A DNA stretch of 64,000 nucleotides, from NCBI GenBank assembly GCA_916048095.2, contig OU696587.1, positions 1,442,762-1,506,761 on the forward strand, written 5' to 3'. The translations under genes were made by a program, and so were the position numbers. Below are positions 36,401 through 47,474 of the stretch, in pieces. Numbering within the stretch: the first letter of the stretch is position 1; each line of letters starts with the position of its first letter. Below the pieces are notes generated by a model. The model was not told the DNA's origin and searched no databases. It saw only the letters and a list, made by a program, of their open reading frames with translations. This DNA is from Sacculina carcini (taxonomy: Eukaryota > Arthropoda > Thecostraca > Sacculinidae).

Positions 36401-36985
36401 AGTGTTGTTGAAGGCATAGAAAGAATGTATGATATGCATAGTCCACATATAGCCACAATACACAAAATAAGCAGTAGTCTAACAGCAGAAAGTGAAGTTA
36501 TGATACTGTGGGTACCGGGACACGCAGGTATCAAAGGTAATGAATGACTGACCAAATGGCTAAAAATGCGCTATCACATCGGCCAGTAATATTGGAATCA
36601 CAAGAGTGGACTATTATTATGCGTTTCTAAAAACACAATTCAACAAATACTTACGGAGAAACTGGAGGGCAATTGACAACAATAACCTCAGGCGTATCAA
36701 AGGTAATATTGGCAAGATTAAGAACAAGAAATACTAGTATTTCATATGAAGAATTGAACTAAATGGAGCTGCGCCGCACTGTCATGTTTGCAACAAGACT
36801 AACCATGTTACACATACTATAGTCGAATGCACTAGGTACAGTTAACAGAGAAAAGCATTAATCGATTACTGTAATTGCAACAATATTCATCTAACAATTG
36901 AAAATGTATTGGGGGATAATCAACCAATAGTAAACACGGTGCTTCAGTACACAGATCAGTGTAACATCAACATATTCTGACAGCC
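33491..36985 (+). pseudogene. I/Jockey-like LINE with RNase H, split by short retroposon
   Basis: It begins inside the endonuclease (RDMNAHNAIWGSD, then TYTAIDLS), is interrupted at 33692-33905, and resumes with NNREFSDHYPIKL. The RT follows: ESYRPITLTSCTSKIFERII, LDQNQFGYSRNKST and GVPQGGL (34837-35292), then FADDLAV near 35350 in another frame. A thumb frame is at 35513-36103. RNase H follows (YTNG, IYTAEFIAI, CTDSRSVVEGI, WVPGHAGIKGNE; 36210-36547). A terminal CX2C-HT-C finger is near 36775-36830. Several stops and frameshifts break it. The order EN-RT-RNase H-finger is that of I/Jockey-group elements. Confidence 0.85.
33692..33905 (-). mobile_element. Short retroposon with (TTG)n tail inside LINE
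   Basis: Reading the minus strand, this ends ...GCGCTATATTAAATATATG followed by (TTG)n at 33692-33714. That tail matches the 3' end of the LINE at 31081-33490 and a third copy at 63620 and beyond. It splits the endonuclease frame of the I/Jockey-like LINE. It may be a SINE using that LINE's machinery or a very short LINE fragment; no box A/B promoter was identified. Confidence 0.6.
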
Positions 36986-37737
36986 ATGTGTACTGAACTT
37001 GACCAATTTCTTCTCAAATGTGTGACTGATTGTATTATGTGTAATTTTTATCGAAAAAAGCATACAAAAAAGTTTACATATCTATGAATATGGTATATAC
37101 ATAGATATATGAAATGTACGTAAGGTATATAATTGCATGCATTGTATGGATAGAAACCGTGCATTAATAGAAATAGTGCATTAACGGTGTATCAATTTAC
37201 ATGCATTATACGCGTGTAAAAACATATTTGCATGCAGTGTATGGATAGTGGTTTGGAATGGGTAGTATCTTGTACTTGCCTATTGCTTGTCCCTTAGAAA
37301 TCTGGAACAATGGAACTGTTGTGATTGATAAGCTGATTATAATTGGCTAAGGAAAAACTTGTGGGGACTAAGGAAAAAGCGGGGGGCATGGCGAAGCATG
37401 AAGAACTACACTCGAACGCGGACTATATAATATTAAGGACTTATAATATTATGACTATATAATAAGACACTGGGGCACACTGAGTCCTCGAAGTTGAACC
37501 AAAATTACAGGAGTTTATTTACTAGTGGTAAGAAATTGTAATGTCCATGATTATGATTTTTGGAGGCTTAGGGGAGGCTTGGCATATTTTTGGAGGGGCT
37601 CCAGTGTATATATGTGTATGTATGTATATATATGTAACAAAAAAGATCGATAAAGCTGTATAATTTCCGTTTCTGGTGAGAGATAAATGTTTACTTGTTT
37701 TGTGTGTATCTTGTGTGATAAATATGTGTGAATGTGT
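36986..37737. other. LINE 3' flank with MITE fragment
   Basis: No gene. Two related copies of GCATGCANTGTATGGATAG occur near 37134 and 37231. A reversed partial copy of the MITE at 56934-57247 occupies about 37350-37605; the shared interior includes the sequence around the phrase GTAATGTCCATGATTATGAT, and its ends are lost. Confidence 0.55.
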
Positions 37738-37851
37738 GCGTGTATCAGGGCTGGGCAGGAACCGATTCCGGAACCGGTTCTGACGATTCTGCTACGTGGG
37801 TATGAGAACCGCGTCCGAGACTCGTAACCGGTTCTGGAACCGTGTCCACAC

Positions 37852-38030
37852 GCATCCGAGTCCACACGGTTCCTATTCTCGGATCCGAGTCCACACGGTT
37901 CCGATTCTTGGACCCGGGTCCACACGGATCCGAGTCCACACGGTTCCGATTCTCGGACCCGGGTCCACACGGATCCGATTTCACACCGTTCCGATTCTCG
38001 GACCCGGGTCCACAGGGATCTTGGTATCAG
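37852..38030 (+). repeat. 45-bp minisatellite in hAT subterminal region
   Basis: GGATCCGAGTCCACACGGTT and its continuation through CGGACCCGGGTCCACAC recur at exactly 45-bp spacing (GGATC at 37881, 37926, 37971 and 38016), with a partial unit before. The units contain the GGTTCC motif of the hAT terminus, so the array may have arisen from subterminal repeats. Confidence 0.9.
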
Positions 38031-38118
38031 AACTGACAGGAAAAAGTATGCGCATTGCGCACACACTACATGAACACTATGGTGCGTTTTAGAATTAACG
38101 ATAATATGAATTTGCGGT

Positions 38119-38320
38119 TGTTACGACGTAGGTTCACAGAATCTCGAAACGCAGGTTCTCAATCACAACCTTTAATACACAATCACACAATATTCATACA
38201 CTCGAAATTTTCGTAAAAACAACGTAAACAAATGCCCACTCTGTCGGCCGAACTCCACAATACCATATCTGCGCAACGTTTGTCGCCCATTTTTTATATG
38301 GAGTTGCCAGCTCCATAACA
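38119..38320 (-). repeat. Gypsy 3' LTR
   Basis: The 202-bp terminal repeat is bounded by TG...CA-type ends (TGTTAC to CATAACA). Compared with the other LTR it has scattered substitutions and small indels. Confidence 0.93.
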
Positions 38321-38327
38321 CCTCCCC

Positions 38328-41100
38328 CTATGATTGGAAGACGTAGTCTTCGCACGGCCAGTACTGACGGCGTTGTCGAGTGCGCTGCGACCGCCTCAGA
38401 CTACCACCATCACTCGAACCCGCCGCAGTGCTTGCAGTACTTTCCTCCGCAACTGGCTCTGAAGTCGTGGCCGTATGTTCTGATGAATCACCAGAACCTT
38501 CTGTTATGCACGTCTCGCCTGGCTCCGTATCATGAGGCGAAACGTGACGTTGTCGCAACTGGTCAACGTGTCGCCTCCAGTAAGGGCATCTCGGTAGACC
38601 CTTCACGACGTAAGTACACGAACCTGTATTTTTAAGCACAACGGCTTGAACCCACCGAGGATCCCGATCGCGCCGAGGGCCACAGTACAGTGCATAGACG
38701 GGGTCTCCGCTGTTGTACTGATGAGGATCTCCCGAAGACCGCAGACGGACAGTTTGATTCTGCCTTTTCACCAACGCAGTTTGTTGACGCTGAGCCATGT
38801 GGACTGGAGAAGGCAGGAACCTTTCGACCAGCGTACGCATCTGGCGCCCATTGAGCAGTTCGCTGGGAGAGTAGCCGCTTGTCGTGGGAGTGCGCCGAAA
38901 CTGCATTAGGAATTCTTGAAGAGCCAACAACGGCGGAAGCGTGGACTTGCGCATCGCACGTTTGAACGTTTGGATCAAGCGCTCGGCTGCCCCGTTGGTG
39001 GATGGGTGGTAAGGGGCACCCGTAAGGTGAGTAACAGCCCTCTCGGAACACCACCTTCCGAACTCCTCCCCCGTGAAGCACGTTGCGTTGTCGGACATAA
39101 TAGTGTGTTGATAGCCGAAATGAGCCAAATCTTGCTCCAGTAGTTCTGTCGTAGTTTTGGTAGAAATCGACTGAGTTGGATGAATGCAGGGGTATTTGGT
39201 GTAGGCGTACGTAACCACTAACCAGTTGTCAGAGAAAATTTATAGCATGGTCCACATGTAACCTGCCCCATGGTTTTCCGGAAGCATCCACGGATGGTTT
39301 GTGAGCTTTGTAGGTAAGTTACGATGTTCAGCGCAGATCTCACAACTGCGGCACTTCTCCTCGATGTCCCTGTCTATATTCGGCCAGTAGACCCCTGTGC
39401 GCGCCAACTGTTTCATTCGCTGGGCACCGAAATGACCAATGTGTAATATTTGTAGTACCGCTTTCCGTAGACCTCTTGGGATTACCACTCTGGAACCATT
39501 CAGCAGCAATCCGTTCAAGACGGATAATGAATCAGCAATGTTACGATAGTAATTCACCTCCTCTGTATCTGAAGCAGCTGGGGGTCAGCCTTCTCGACAA
39601 AACCGCATCACCGAAGCGATTGATGCCTCCTTTTCCGAAGATTTACGTAAGGTAGTGGCGTTTACCGTCTTGAGCTGTTGATCGAGAGTCTGTATCGTAC
39701 ATACGGTGTCAAAGTTGTTCTCCGTCTCGGCAGTATCGAAATCCGGATCAGACTCTGAAGGTAACCTACTCAATGCGTCTGCATTAGCGTGTTGTCTGGT
39801 GTTGCGGTACTCAATATCGTATTGATGCTGGTTGAGTAGTAATGCCCACCTTGCCAGACGATTGGCTGCCAGTTTTGGGGTAGACTTTTGAGGCCCGAAA
39901 AGACTCAGCAGAAGTCGATGGTCTGTCACCAATATGAATCGTCGACCGTAGAGGTATTGGTGAAACTTGTGCAACGCAAATACGATAGCCAACGCTTCTT
40001 TCTGGATCTGACTGTAGCGCCTCTAAGTCTGTCAATACCTTCAATGCGTGACGCACCGGACGTTCGGAACCGTTCGGATACCTGTGGAACAGTACGACAC
40101 CCAATCCCACTTCCGACGCGTCACATGCAATGTCGACCGGAAGTGATGTGCCAAAATGTGCCAGAGTGACGTCGGAAGCCAGTAGTTGTTTCGAAACGCA
40201 CTTTCTTCACCTTCTCCCCATGTCCACACACTGCTCTTTCTTGTCAACCGGTACAGCGGCTCCGCAATTGTCGCGAGATCGGGTATAAATTTTCTGTAGA
40301 ATTCAACAGACCCGAGAAAAGACGAAAGACCATTTCGAGCTTTTGGTGCTGGTATTTTCAGTGCTGCATCCACCTTTGCACCCTTGCGTATACCGTTCTT
40401 TGTAAGAGTATACCCCAGATACTCAACGGTAGCAGCAGCAACGACACTTTTCCAGACGACAACGTAAACCTTTGGACTGTAGTCGGTCTAAAAGACGGCG
40501 CAAATTTTGAAGATGTTCCTAGGCATACTTACCGCTCACCAGGATATCGACAAGATATGTTACCATTCCTCGTAAATCACAGGTAAGTTTGTTGATAATG
40601 GATTGAATATAACCCGGGGCAGACGAAATTCCGAACGGAGACGCTTTTGCAGTAATACGCCTCGATGTGTATTCAGTGCCAGTCGCTTCTGGCTTTCTGG
40701 CGAGAGCGGAATTCGATTGTAAGCGTCTGCTAGGTCGATTTTCGTGAAACTGTAATTTCCACCCATTTTGTGCATCATGTCTTCGATGTCTGGAATCGGC
40801 TGTGTGTAAATCTCCAGCAGGTGGTTCACTGTGACTGAGTAATCGCCACACACTCGTAGCTTCAGTTTGTTGCCAGACTGTACTGGTTTCCGCACCGGTA
40901 CCACCGGAGTACCATAATCACAAAAAGGAACAGGCTCCCAAAGGCCTCTTTATATGCCGATTTCGTAGCAGTTCGACAAATCCTCTTGCACAGCAAATGG
41001 GACCGATCGTGGTCTGCAAAAAACCGGTTGGGCACCATCTTTGAACTTCACTTCAAGTTGAAAATCAGTGAGACAACCCAGTTCATAATGAACAAGTCTG
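38328..41100 (-). pseudogene. Gypsy pol remnant (RT, RNase H, integrase)
   Basis: Domains on the minus strand in order: RT with RVCGDYSVTVNHLL and FTKIDLADAYNRIPLSP (40560-40904), where the YxDD box reads YLVDILVSG and so has lost one catalytic Asp; a linker to RNase H (39585-40373) with GSVEFYRKFIPDLA and LVTDHRLLLSLFG; the integrase H2C2 finger (HIGHFGAQRMKQLARTGVYW, CRSCEIC; 39240-39557); and the integrase core with DNATCFTGEEF and YHPSTNGAAERLIQTFKRAM (38328-39218), in which the Asp and Glu are retained. Frameshifts separate the blocks and a stop interrupts before 39218. The mutated RT box alone would inactivate it. Confidence 0.88.
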
Positions 41101-41415
41101 GAAATTCTTCACATAGTGTGTAGCATGACTTTTATAGGTCGGAATCAATTGAATTGTCGGAGTGACTTACATCGACCTTGTAAATGGACAATGGTTCGCC
41201 AGCATTCTCGCATGTCTGCTCAACCACTGAGTCAAAAGATATATGTAGTGCTGCAATAGCGCCCCGACCCAGTAGATTCAAGTTGGGTACGGACGTGACC
41301 ACGAATGGAAGGCAGCAATGCATTGTAGAGCCATGCGCCTTGGTCTGACCTTGAAATTTTCCCAGAATTGGCAGGGGGTGCTCACTTGCTGACCTGTAGC
41401 CGGTTCGCACTTGTT

Positions 41416-42567
41416 CTAGTGCCGGTTTACCAGGTTTTGACCACACATTTTCGCATATGAAGTTGCACCTGCATCCTGTTCCATTCCTCCGGCACCTGCA
41501 TCTAGTTCCATTGTGCACGGTAGTCCATCAATTGTAACTGGCACCTCAAACTTTGGCAACGGTAGTTTTTTACGAAAAATTTGTAGCAGGTCATCAATTG
41601 AAATTTTTCTGACTCCTGGCGGTTTCCGTGAAAATTTTAGCGATCGCTTTTTCTGTAAACATGCCACTTCGAGATGACCTATATTTTGGCTATACCTGTA
41701 CATGTCCTCTTTGTGAGCACACACGTTCGCTTTATGACCCGGTCTGGAGCATTGAAAAAATACTGGTGTTTTCAGCTCGGGTGGTGTAGTAGTAGTGTTG
41801 GCATCCAAGCTGCCAGACGCTGTTGAAGTACGCGTGTCGTTTAACTTTTTACGAGACGTTTCTGGGCAAATACGATACATAGTTTTTTTGGTGTCGTACA
41901 CGGTCTCCTTGGCTACTCTGGCCGCTTCTTCGACTTCCAAGGCAATTATGATTGCTTTGGAGAAATTGAGCTCATCATCCTGTACCTTGAAGAGAGCTTT
42001 GAGAACCGCCTCATTGTTGACACTGCATATGAAACGAGTGCGCAGGGCCTCATCTTGTGCATATTTGATCGCAGAAAAATCACATGTAACCGCGTCATGG
42101 CAAATACGCTCGGCTAGTTCTTGTATTGTTTCTTCCGGATTTTCTTGCATGTTCGACCAGAATCTGAATCGTTCCCGTATGACAAACTTTTTCGGGTTGA
42201 ACTGATCCACCATGAAAGCAGTGATCTCGCTCACCATCAGCTCATTTATGTCTTTTGGAGGACTTCTCTGTCGAGCCAAATTGGACAGTAGCTTGTACGT
42301 GGACAGCGATTGATTGGTTAGAAAAACCTGCGCTTGCTTGCCTTCAGCAATTGAGTGTGCACCAAGAAATGTCAGAAATCTGGACCAATAGTCCGACCAT
42401 AACTCCGGGCTAGCGTCAAACGCCGCAAAATTAGGGACAGCCGCAGTATTACCAGCATTTTGTGAAACCCCTGATGTCAGCAGTGCTTGTGTAAGCAGTG
42501 TCATCTGTTGTTGCTGTTGTAACAGCTGTTCCTGCATCAACTTCAGTACCTCCTGTAGATCGGCCAT
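41416..42567 (-). pseudogene. Gypsy gag and protease start
   Basis: This is a 383-codon frame. It has a Gln-rich N-terminus (QEQLLQQQQQ), then a capsid-like region with FWSNMQENPEETIQELA typical of invertebrate gypsy gag. Two zinc knuckles follow, the first CSRPGHKANVC degenerate and the second YSQNIGHLEVAC missing its first Cys. At about residue 350 the retropepsin begins (VPVTIDGLPCTMELDAGA), where the active-site triad DTG/DSG reads DAG. Retropepsins need Thr or Ser there, so the protease is probably dead. The protease continues in another frame at 41132-41518. Confidence 0.87.
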
Positions 42568-42778
42568 TTCGCTATCGGTAATACTGCCCTTTACGTAAGT
42601 ACAATATTTTAGCGAAATTGACAGAGCAGTAGTTTAAATGCACGTTGAAAATTGCGTTGTATGTAGAAGCACGCACAAGTAAATGCAGAACCAGCAAAAT
42701 AGGTCGAAAAACTTCAGAAACAAATCAGCAAATTTCCAGATTTTTCACACATGCAGAAATCCTATCCTCGTCGCCATC

Positions 42779-42981
42779 TGTTACAACGTAGGTTCTCAGA
42801 ATCTCGAAACGCAGGTTCTCAATCACAACCTTTAATACACAATCACACAATATTCATACACTCGTAATTTTCGTAATCGCAAAGTAAACAAAAACCCACT
42901 CTGTCGGCCCAACTCCACAATACCATATGTGCGCAACATTTGTCGCCCATTATTTCATATGGAGTTGAAAGCTCCATAACA
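42779..42981 (-). repeat. Gypsy 5' LTR
   Basis: This 203-bp LTR is at the upstream end of the minus-strand element. It is followed on the plus side by gcggt, matching the duplication at 38114-38118. Confidence 0.93.
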
Positions 42982-43575
42982 GCGGTGAATGGAGTTTTTC
43001 ACGTGTATTAAAAAAATGCGTATTATACTGTCTTCTTTTTTTCTGAAATACATGTACATTTTTTTGCAAGTATGTCTGTGCGCGCAGAGGCATATTACAC
43101 AAGGTATAATATTATATTAAATACATATTATTTATTACGCATATTTTATTAAATATATTATTAATATATTATTTTTTGGCGTATGATTACCCGAGTTTGA
43201 TTAAATAACCGCATTTTCAGCTAATTTGAGCGAAAAAGTATCGCGTGAATGTTGATACAACATTTTTCTAAATCTGTGTGAAAACTGCATTCATTCCATG
43301 GTGACCTCAATTACCATTCAACAATCAAACAAACAAAACAAACACACAAACAACAATAATTTTAAAATCAAAGGCAGCCAATTAAACGCTACATGGTCGC
43401 AATTTTTCGAAAAATGGATGTTTAAACTTGACTTCCGGGAAAGGTTTTATCATTGAATCCAATAAATTATACATATTCGGAATCAGCATGAAAAAAATGT
43501 AGCTACCGCAGCTTGGTACTAGTTAAACTTTTGAAAAAGTCAAGAATCCACTCATTCTAATGCACACAAGCATAC

Positions 43576-43857
43576 ATGACCAATACTGTGATCACGGCAC
43601 ATCGATCACATTTGACGTGTCGCCCACAAGGAATGTGAAAACCCATACAGGTGTGAACCAGGCGAGAAAGATGATACGTTTGCCTCCTAATTGTGTTTGT
43701 ATCGAACGAAATGTACGTGAAAATCCTGGATGGAAGTCAGCCAGTGTGAACATTGATGAATCTAGTCATATTTGTGTGGAAACCGTGTTTTCACTCAGAA
43801 TCTGTTATGACTGAAATCAGCAGGCTGACTGGGTTGTACGCGGCTAAGGACAAATAA
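43576..43857 (+). pseudogene. Unknown coding-like segment, copy 2
   Basis: This is similar to 21859-22130. The frame gives CDHGTSITFDVSPTRNVKTH, IERNVRENPGWKS and DESSHICVETVFSLR. A one-base insertion near 43802 then shifts the frame, after which the same ending and TAA stop (43855-43857) occur. It lies inside the 8.3-kb hAT, upstream of its transposase. The family is not recognised. Confidence 0.55.
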
Positions 43858-44491
43858 TTTGTCAATCAAACTGCCAGCGCCAACATCTCAACTAGTGTTT
43901 AAGCTATTTAGTTGAATCTAGTGAGGTTCAACGTGTACACTTGAGTGGTGAGTAAAATTTGTTTTGCCTTATTTTTATACATTATCCTGCATAAATGTTT
44001 AGTATTAGAAATTTTTGTACTTATTAAAATGGCATGTTTATCAATTTCCCTCTTATTTTTTAGTTTCAATATATTCTTGTAGAGCTCCAAAATTAGTAGC
44101 GTACCAGAGGGCCTTAGATATTACGAAAATGTTCACAATATTCATCATTGAATCTCATAATGATTACTCAATGAGGTCGTAAAGGGGAAATCACTCTTTT
44201 GTTGAACTCTGTATATTTTATCATTTAACCATTTAGTCATACTAATAACTAACATACTTCTTCCCAAATGTAACTTTATTTTAACCCGAGACCGTCCATT
44301 ATATCGCTAAAATGAAATTGTGAAATTGCCAATATGCCTCGATATTACATTCTATTGAAGATTATTCTACTCGATATAGAACTATTCAAATTCATATTGT
44401 TCATATTTTCCATTTCCATATCACCTCGTTCATTGCGTTTAAACAGCACGTGTGAAGTTGTTTACTATGTACTCTTGTACATTTGCTCTAG

Positions 44492-45324
44492 GTGATAGAC
44501 AGTATGGCCAGCAAAAGAAGTCGGGCAACTCCAGTGTGGGCCAACATGGAGCGTACGTCTCATGATTTCGTCACATGTCTCATTTGTAAAGACACATTCA
44601 ATTACAGTGGCAGTACATCATATTTTATTAAGCATCTGCGAGCGAAACATCCAAGCGAATATGAGGAAATGAAGCAGGATTCAGAGAGAGAAACTGCTTC
44701 AAAAGCATCAAAATCATCCACTTCCGTCCAACCCAAGCTCACCGAAGACTTCAGCAGGACTTATTATCACAAGAACGATTCAAAAGAAAAAAAACATCTT
44801 GACAGTGTGGTTTTGGAAATGATTGTTAAGGATCTGCAGCCACTGTCAGTTGTTGAAGACCAAGGGTTCAATAAGCTGGTAGAAGCCCTCGATGATATTC
44901 TGGATGCGCCCAGACGTGGGATGCGTCCAGATGATATTCTGGAAAGTGCTGGAAGTGGTACATGTCAGGCCGCCACCACCACCAAGACGAAGCATGACAA
45001 AAAATCGCTTTGAGTCGTTTTGACGCCTATGTAGATCAATTAGTGCAGAATAATTCACAGCCGACGACAGGCCCAATAATAGAGATGGAAAGGTACCTAG
45101 CGGAACTCCACGTCTCCCGAGAAGTGAATCCATTGCCATGGTGGAGGGACCGAGCGTTGTTGCTGCCTGGACTACATGAAGTGGCGACAAAATATTTGTG
45201 CACACCGGCGTCTTCCGTGCCATTTGAACGTTTATTTTCAAAAGCCGGTGAATTGATATCACACAGACGGAACACTCTCAAAAAAAACATAAATATGATT
45301 CTATTTTTGAATAAAAATATGTAA
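44492..45324 (+). pseudogene. BED-finger hAT transposase with deleted core
   Basis: The first frame (44492-45013) opens with a BED-type zinc finger, CLICKDTF then HLRAKHPSEY (Cys-Cys-His-His), and the N-terminal linker of ZBED-like transposases. It then passes abruptly into sequence preceding the C-terminal domain; a repeated RPDDILE/DDILDAP marks the likely deletion joint (about 44888-44945). A frameshift near 45005 leads to the hAT dimerisation domain (45010-45324), with ERYLAELH, LCTPASSVPFERLFSKAGEL and SHRRNTL. The RNase H-like catalytic core is missing, so the element could only move with help from a complete relative. Confidence 0.87.
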
Positions 45325-45344
45325 TATATACGCGTTTTGTGTAC

Positions 45345-45359
45345 GTGTGAGTGTGTGTG

Positions 45360-45391
<32 letters not shown>

Positions 45392-45415
45392 CGTGTGTGT
45401 GTGAGCGTGTGTGTT
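45345..45415 (+). repeat. (GT)n microsatellite
   Basis: A nearly uninterrupted GT tract lies just after the hAT transposase remnant. Confidence 0.95.
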
Positions 45416-47474
45416 ACGGAGTGAGCGAACGTTTACGGGTAATAGCCCAAATATAATTATTGTTTGTTTGAGATATTATGTAACAGGTGATACGAAAACA
45501 TTGTTTATATTGGAAAGAACATTGATTATTTAGCAAATTTTTGCAACATTAGCCACATTATTGTGTCAGAATTGTATGCATTTTTCTGTTGTTAAATATA
45601 GAGATGATAATGCCTTGTACATGTCTTCATTGAATATTAAAGCGTTTCTTGTAATAACAGGGCCGTAGTCAATATGATTTATATGATGTTATGTAATATG
45701 AGTTATATGATTCACTCACCCAAAAAACAAAATGAGGAGCCCCCACAAAAATTAAATTTATGACATGTTGAATTTAATTTTGTGAGAATACCCACTATAA
45801 TGAAACTGATAGAACTTTGACTTTCAATAAAATTTTGAATTTATATACACATTTGTTATTTTCCCAGTCACACGTTCATCTATGCCAACTCTCTTGTGTC
45901 TTCTCCCCTTGGGTGCTCTCTAAACATTGAGCGGTCCCTACCTATGCGCACAGAAAATATATATTTTCATCCAAGGGGAACCGGTTCAAACGGTTCCACT
46001 GCCCTACGGATCCGGAACCGTGAGTACCAATTTTTACGGTTCCTGCCCAGCCCTAGTGTGTATGTCTATATATGTGTGTATGTGTGTATGTGCGTATGTG
46101 TGTGAGTATGTGTGGGTAGTGATGCAAAAAAACGTTTTTTTGGTTGCGTTTTTTGTGTGCAAAAAACATGTTTTTTAGTTTTTTGTTTTTTTACAATTAG
46201 CCAATTGTCATCGGATGTTGGATTTTAGTACATAGAAACGAGTTTAATTGACGTTTTGTACATCTTTACGTGTCTTATTTCAAAGATAATTTGATAATAG
46301 TATAAAAAACAAATATTTATCAATATTTATTAATATTTAAGATATTTAACGATAAATACCTCAGGAGACTGTTTGAAAGTGCATCCGGATCCGTTTGTTT
46401 AGGTTTTTTCATTGAGAAAACCCATGTTTTAAATATGATAATAATTATGTGGATATTTGAAATAGTTTGTCAGCAGAACAAAACAAATTCATTTAGTAAT
46501 CATGTATTTTTTTTAAAGAAACCATGTTTTTATGAAAAAATGCAATGATGTTTTTCAAATTGGTTTTAAATTCGTTTTATTGATATACATATTCAGAAAA
46601 TGTTGACAGCAGATCAAGACAAGTTGATTGGTAGGTCAAGTGTTTTTTTGTCAAACGTATATTTCACGTTTTTTTAATGAAACAATGTTTTCTAAAACAG
46701 TATCTATGTAAGATAGATTTGATTGATGTACGTTCAAATACCTTTTGTATAGCAAGTAGCCTACTGGTACGTATAAGCGGTTGGATAAACCACTTGATTT
46801 AAACTGTTTCTATACCTAGGTTTTTTTTTCAAAATATTTTTTTTTTGAAAAACGGTTTTCGTCGATGTAGATTTAGAAAAAAATTGGCAGCATATCAAGG
46901 AAAGTGGAACCAGAGTAATTTGTTTTTTATTAGTAACCTGTTTTTAGAACTGGTTTTATGGATGATGGTTTCTTTGATGTAGAAATTTGTGTTCAAATAC
47001 CTTTTTGTACATTAAATATATTTCCTCAGTCATTTTTTTCCTACACGAAAATATTGCCGTTTTTCTGCTCAGGATTGCTACTCTGATTAATGCCACCCGC
47101 TTTTATTCGTAGTCTCATTAGGGACACTAAGTTTGTGTGTATATTTGTAGTATTTGTGTAAATATTTGGAGTGTTTGTACTTTTATTTTTGCAAATATTG
47201 ATCTGCTGAATGAAATGATGAAACTTATTGTAATCAACGTATTTCATTTCTGGTAGAAAAAAAAATTAATATGTAAAAAATAATAAAAAATTATGCCACC
47301 TGTTGTTTTTATAAAATAGTTTCAGATTTTAGCATAAAAAACGGTTCTCAAACCCTGCTTTCTTACACAATGATTAACTCAATAATTGAATGCAAAACTG
47401 TACTGTACATAGAACCGCCGCACAGTACTGTGCAAGCAATGATATTAGGGCTTTCAGACACATTATAACAATTA

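Larger units (their letters stand above)
38119..42981 (-). mobile_element. Ty3/gypsy LTR retrotransposon, complete but decayed
   Basis: Two LTRs of 202 and 203 bp (38119-38320 and 42779-42981) start TGTTAC and end TAACA, and are flanked by the 5-bp duplication gcggt on both sides. The element reads on the minus strand. A purine tract (AGGGGGAGG) abuts the 3' LTR at 38321-38329. A TGGCGACGAGGAT primer-binding site candidate follows the 5' LTR at about 42763-42775. Inside are gag and protease (41416-42567), RT, RNase H and integrase (38328-41100), with multiple frame breaks. The LTRs differ at several positions, so insertion is not very recent. Confidence 0.93.
37746..46055 (+). mobile_element. 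8.3-kb composite hAT element with nested gypsy
   Basis: The ends are CAGGGCTGGGCAGGAACCG at the left and TAGGGCTGGGCAGGAACCG read inward from the right. The flanks gcgtgtat (37738-37745) and gtgtgtat (46056-46063) match at 7 of 8 positions. Removing the gypsy insertion (38119-42981 plus its 5-bp duplication) leaves a 3.4-kb hAT. It holds a 45-bp minisatellite just inside the left end, a coding-like segment shared with 21859-22130, and a BED-finger transposase with its core deleted (44492-45324). Confidence 0.85.

Noticed and set aside
45660-45900. Separate MITE starting CAGGGCCGTAG
   Set aside because: No matching inverted end or target duplication was found.
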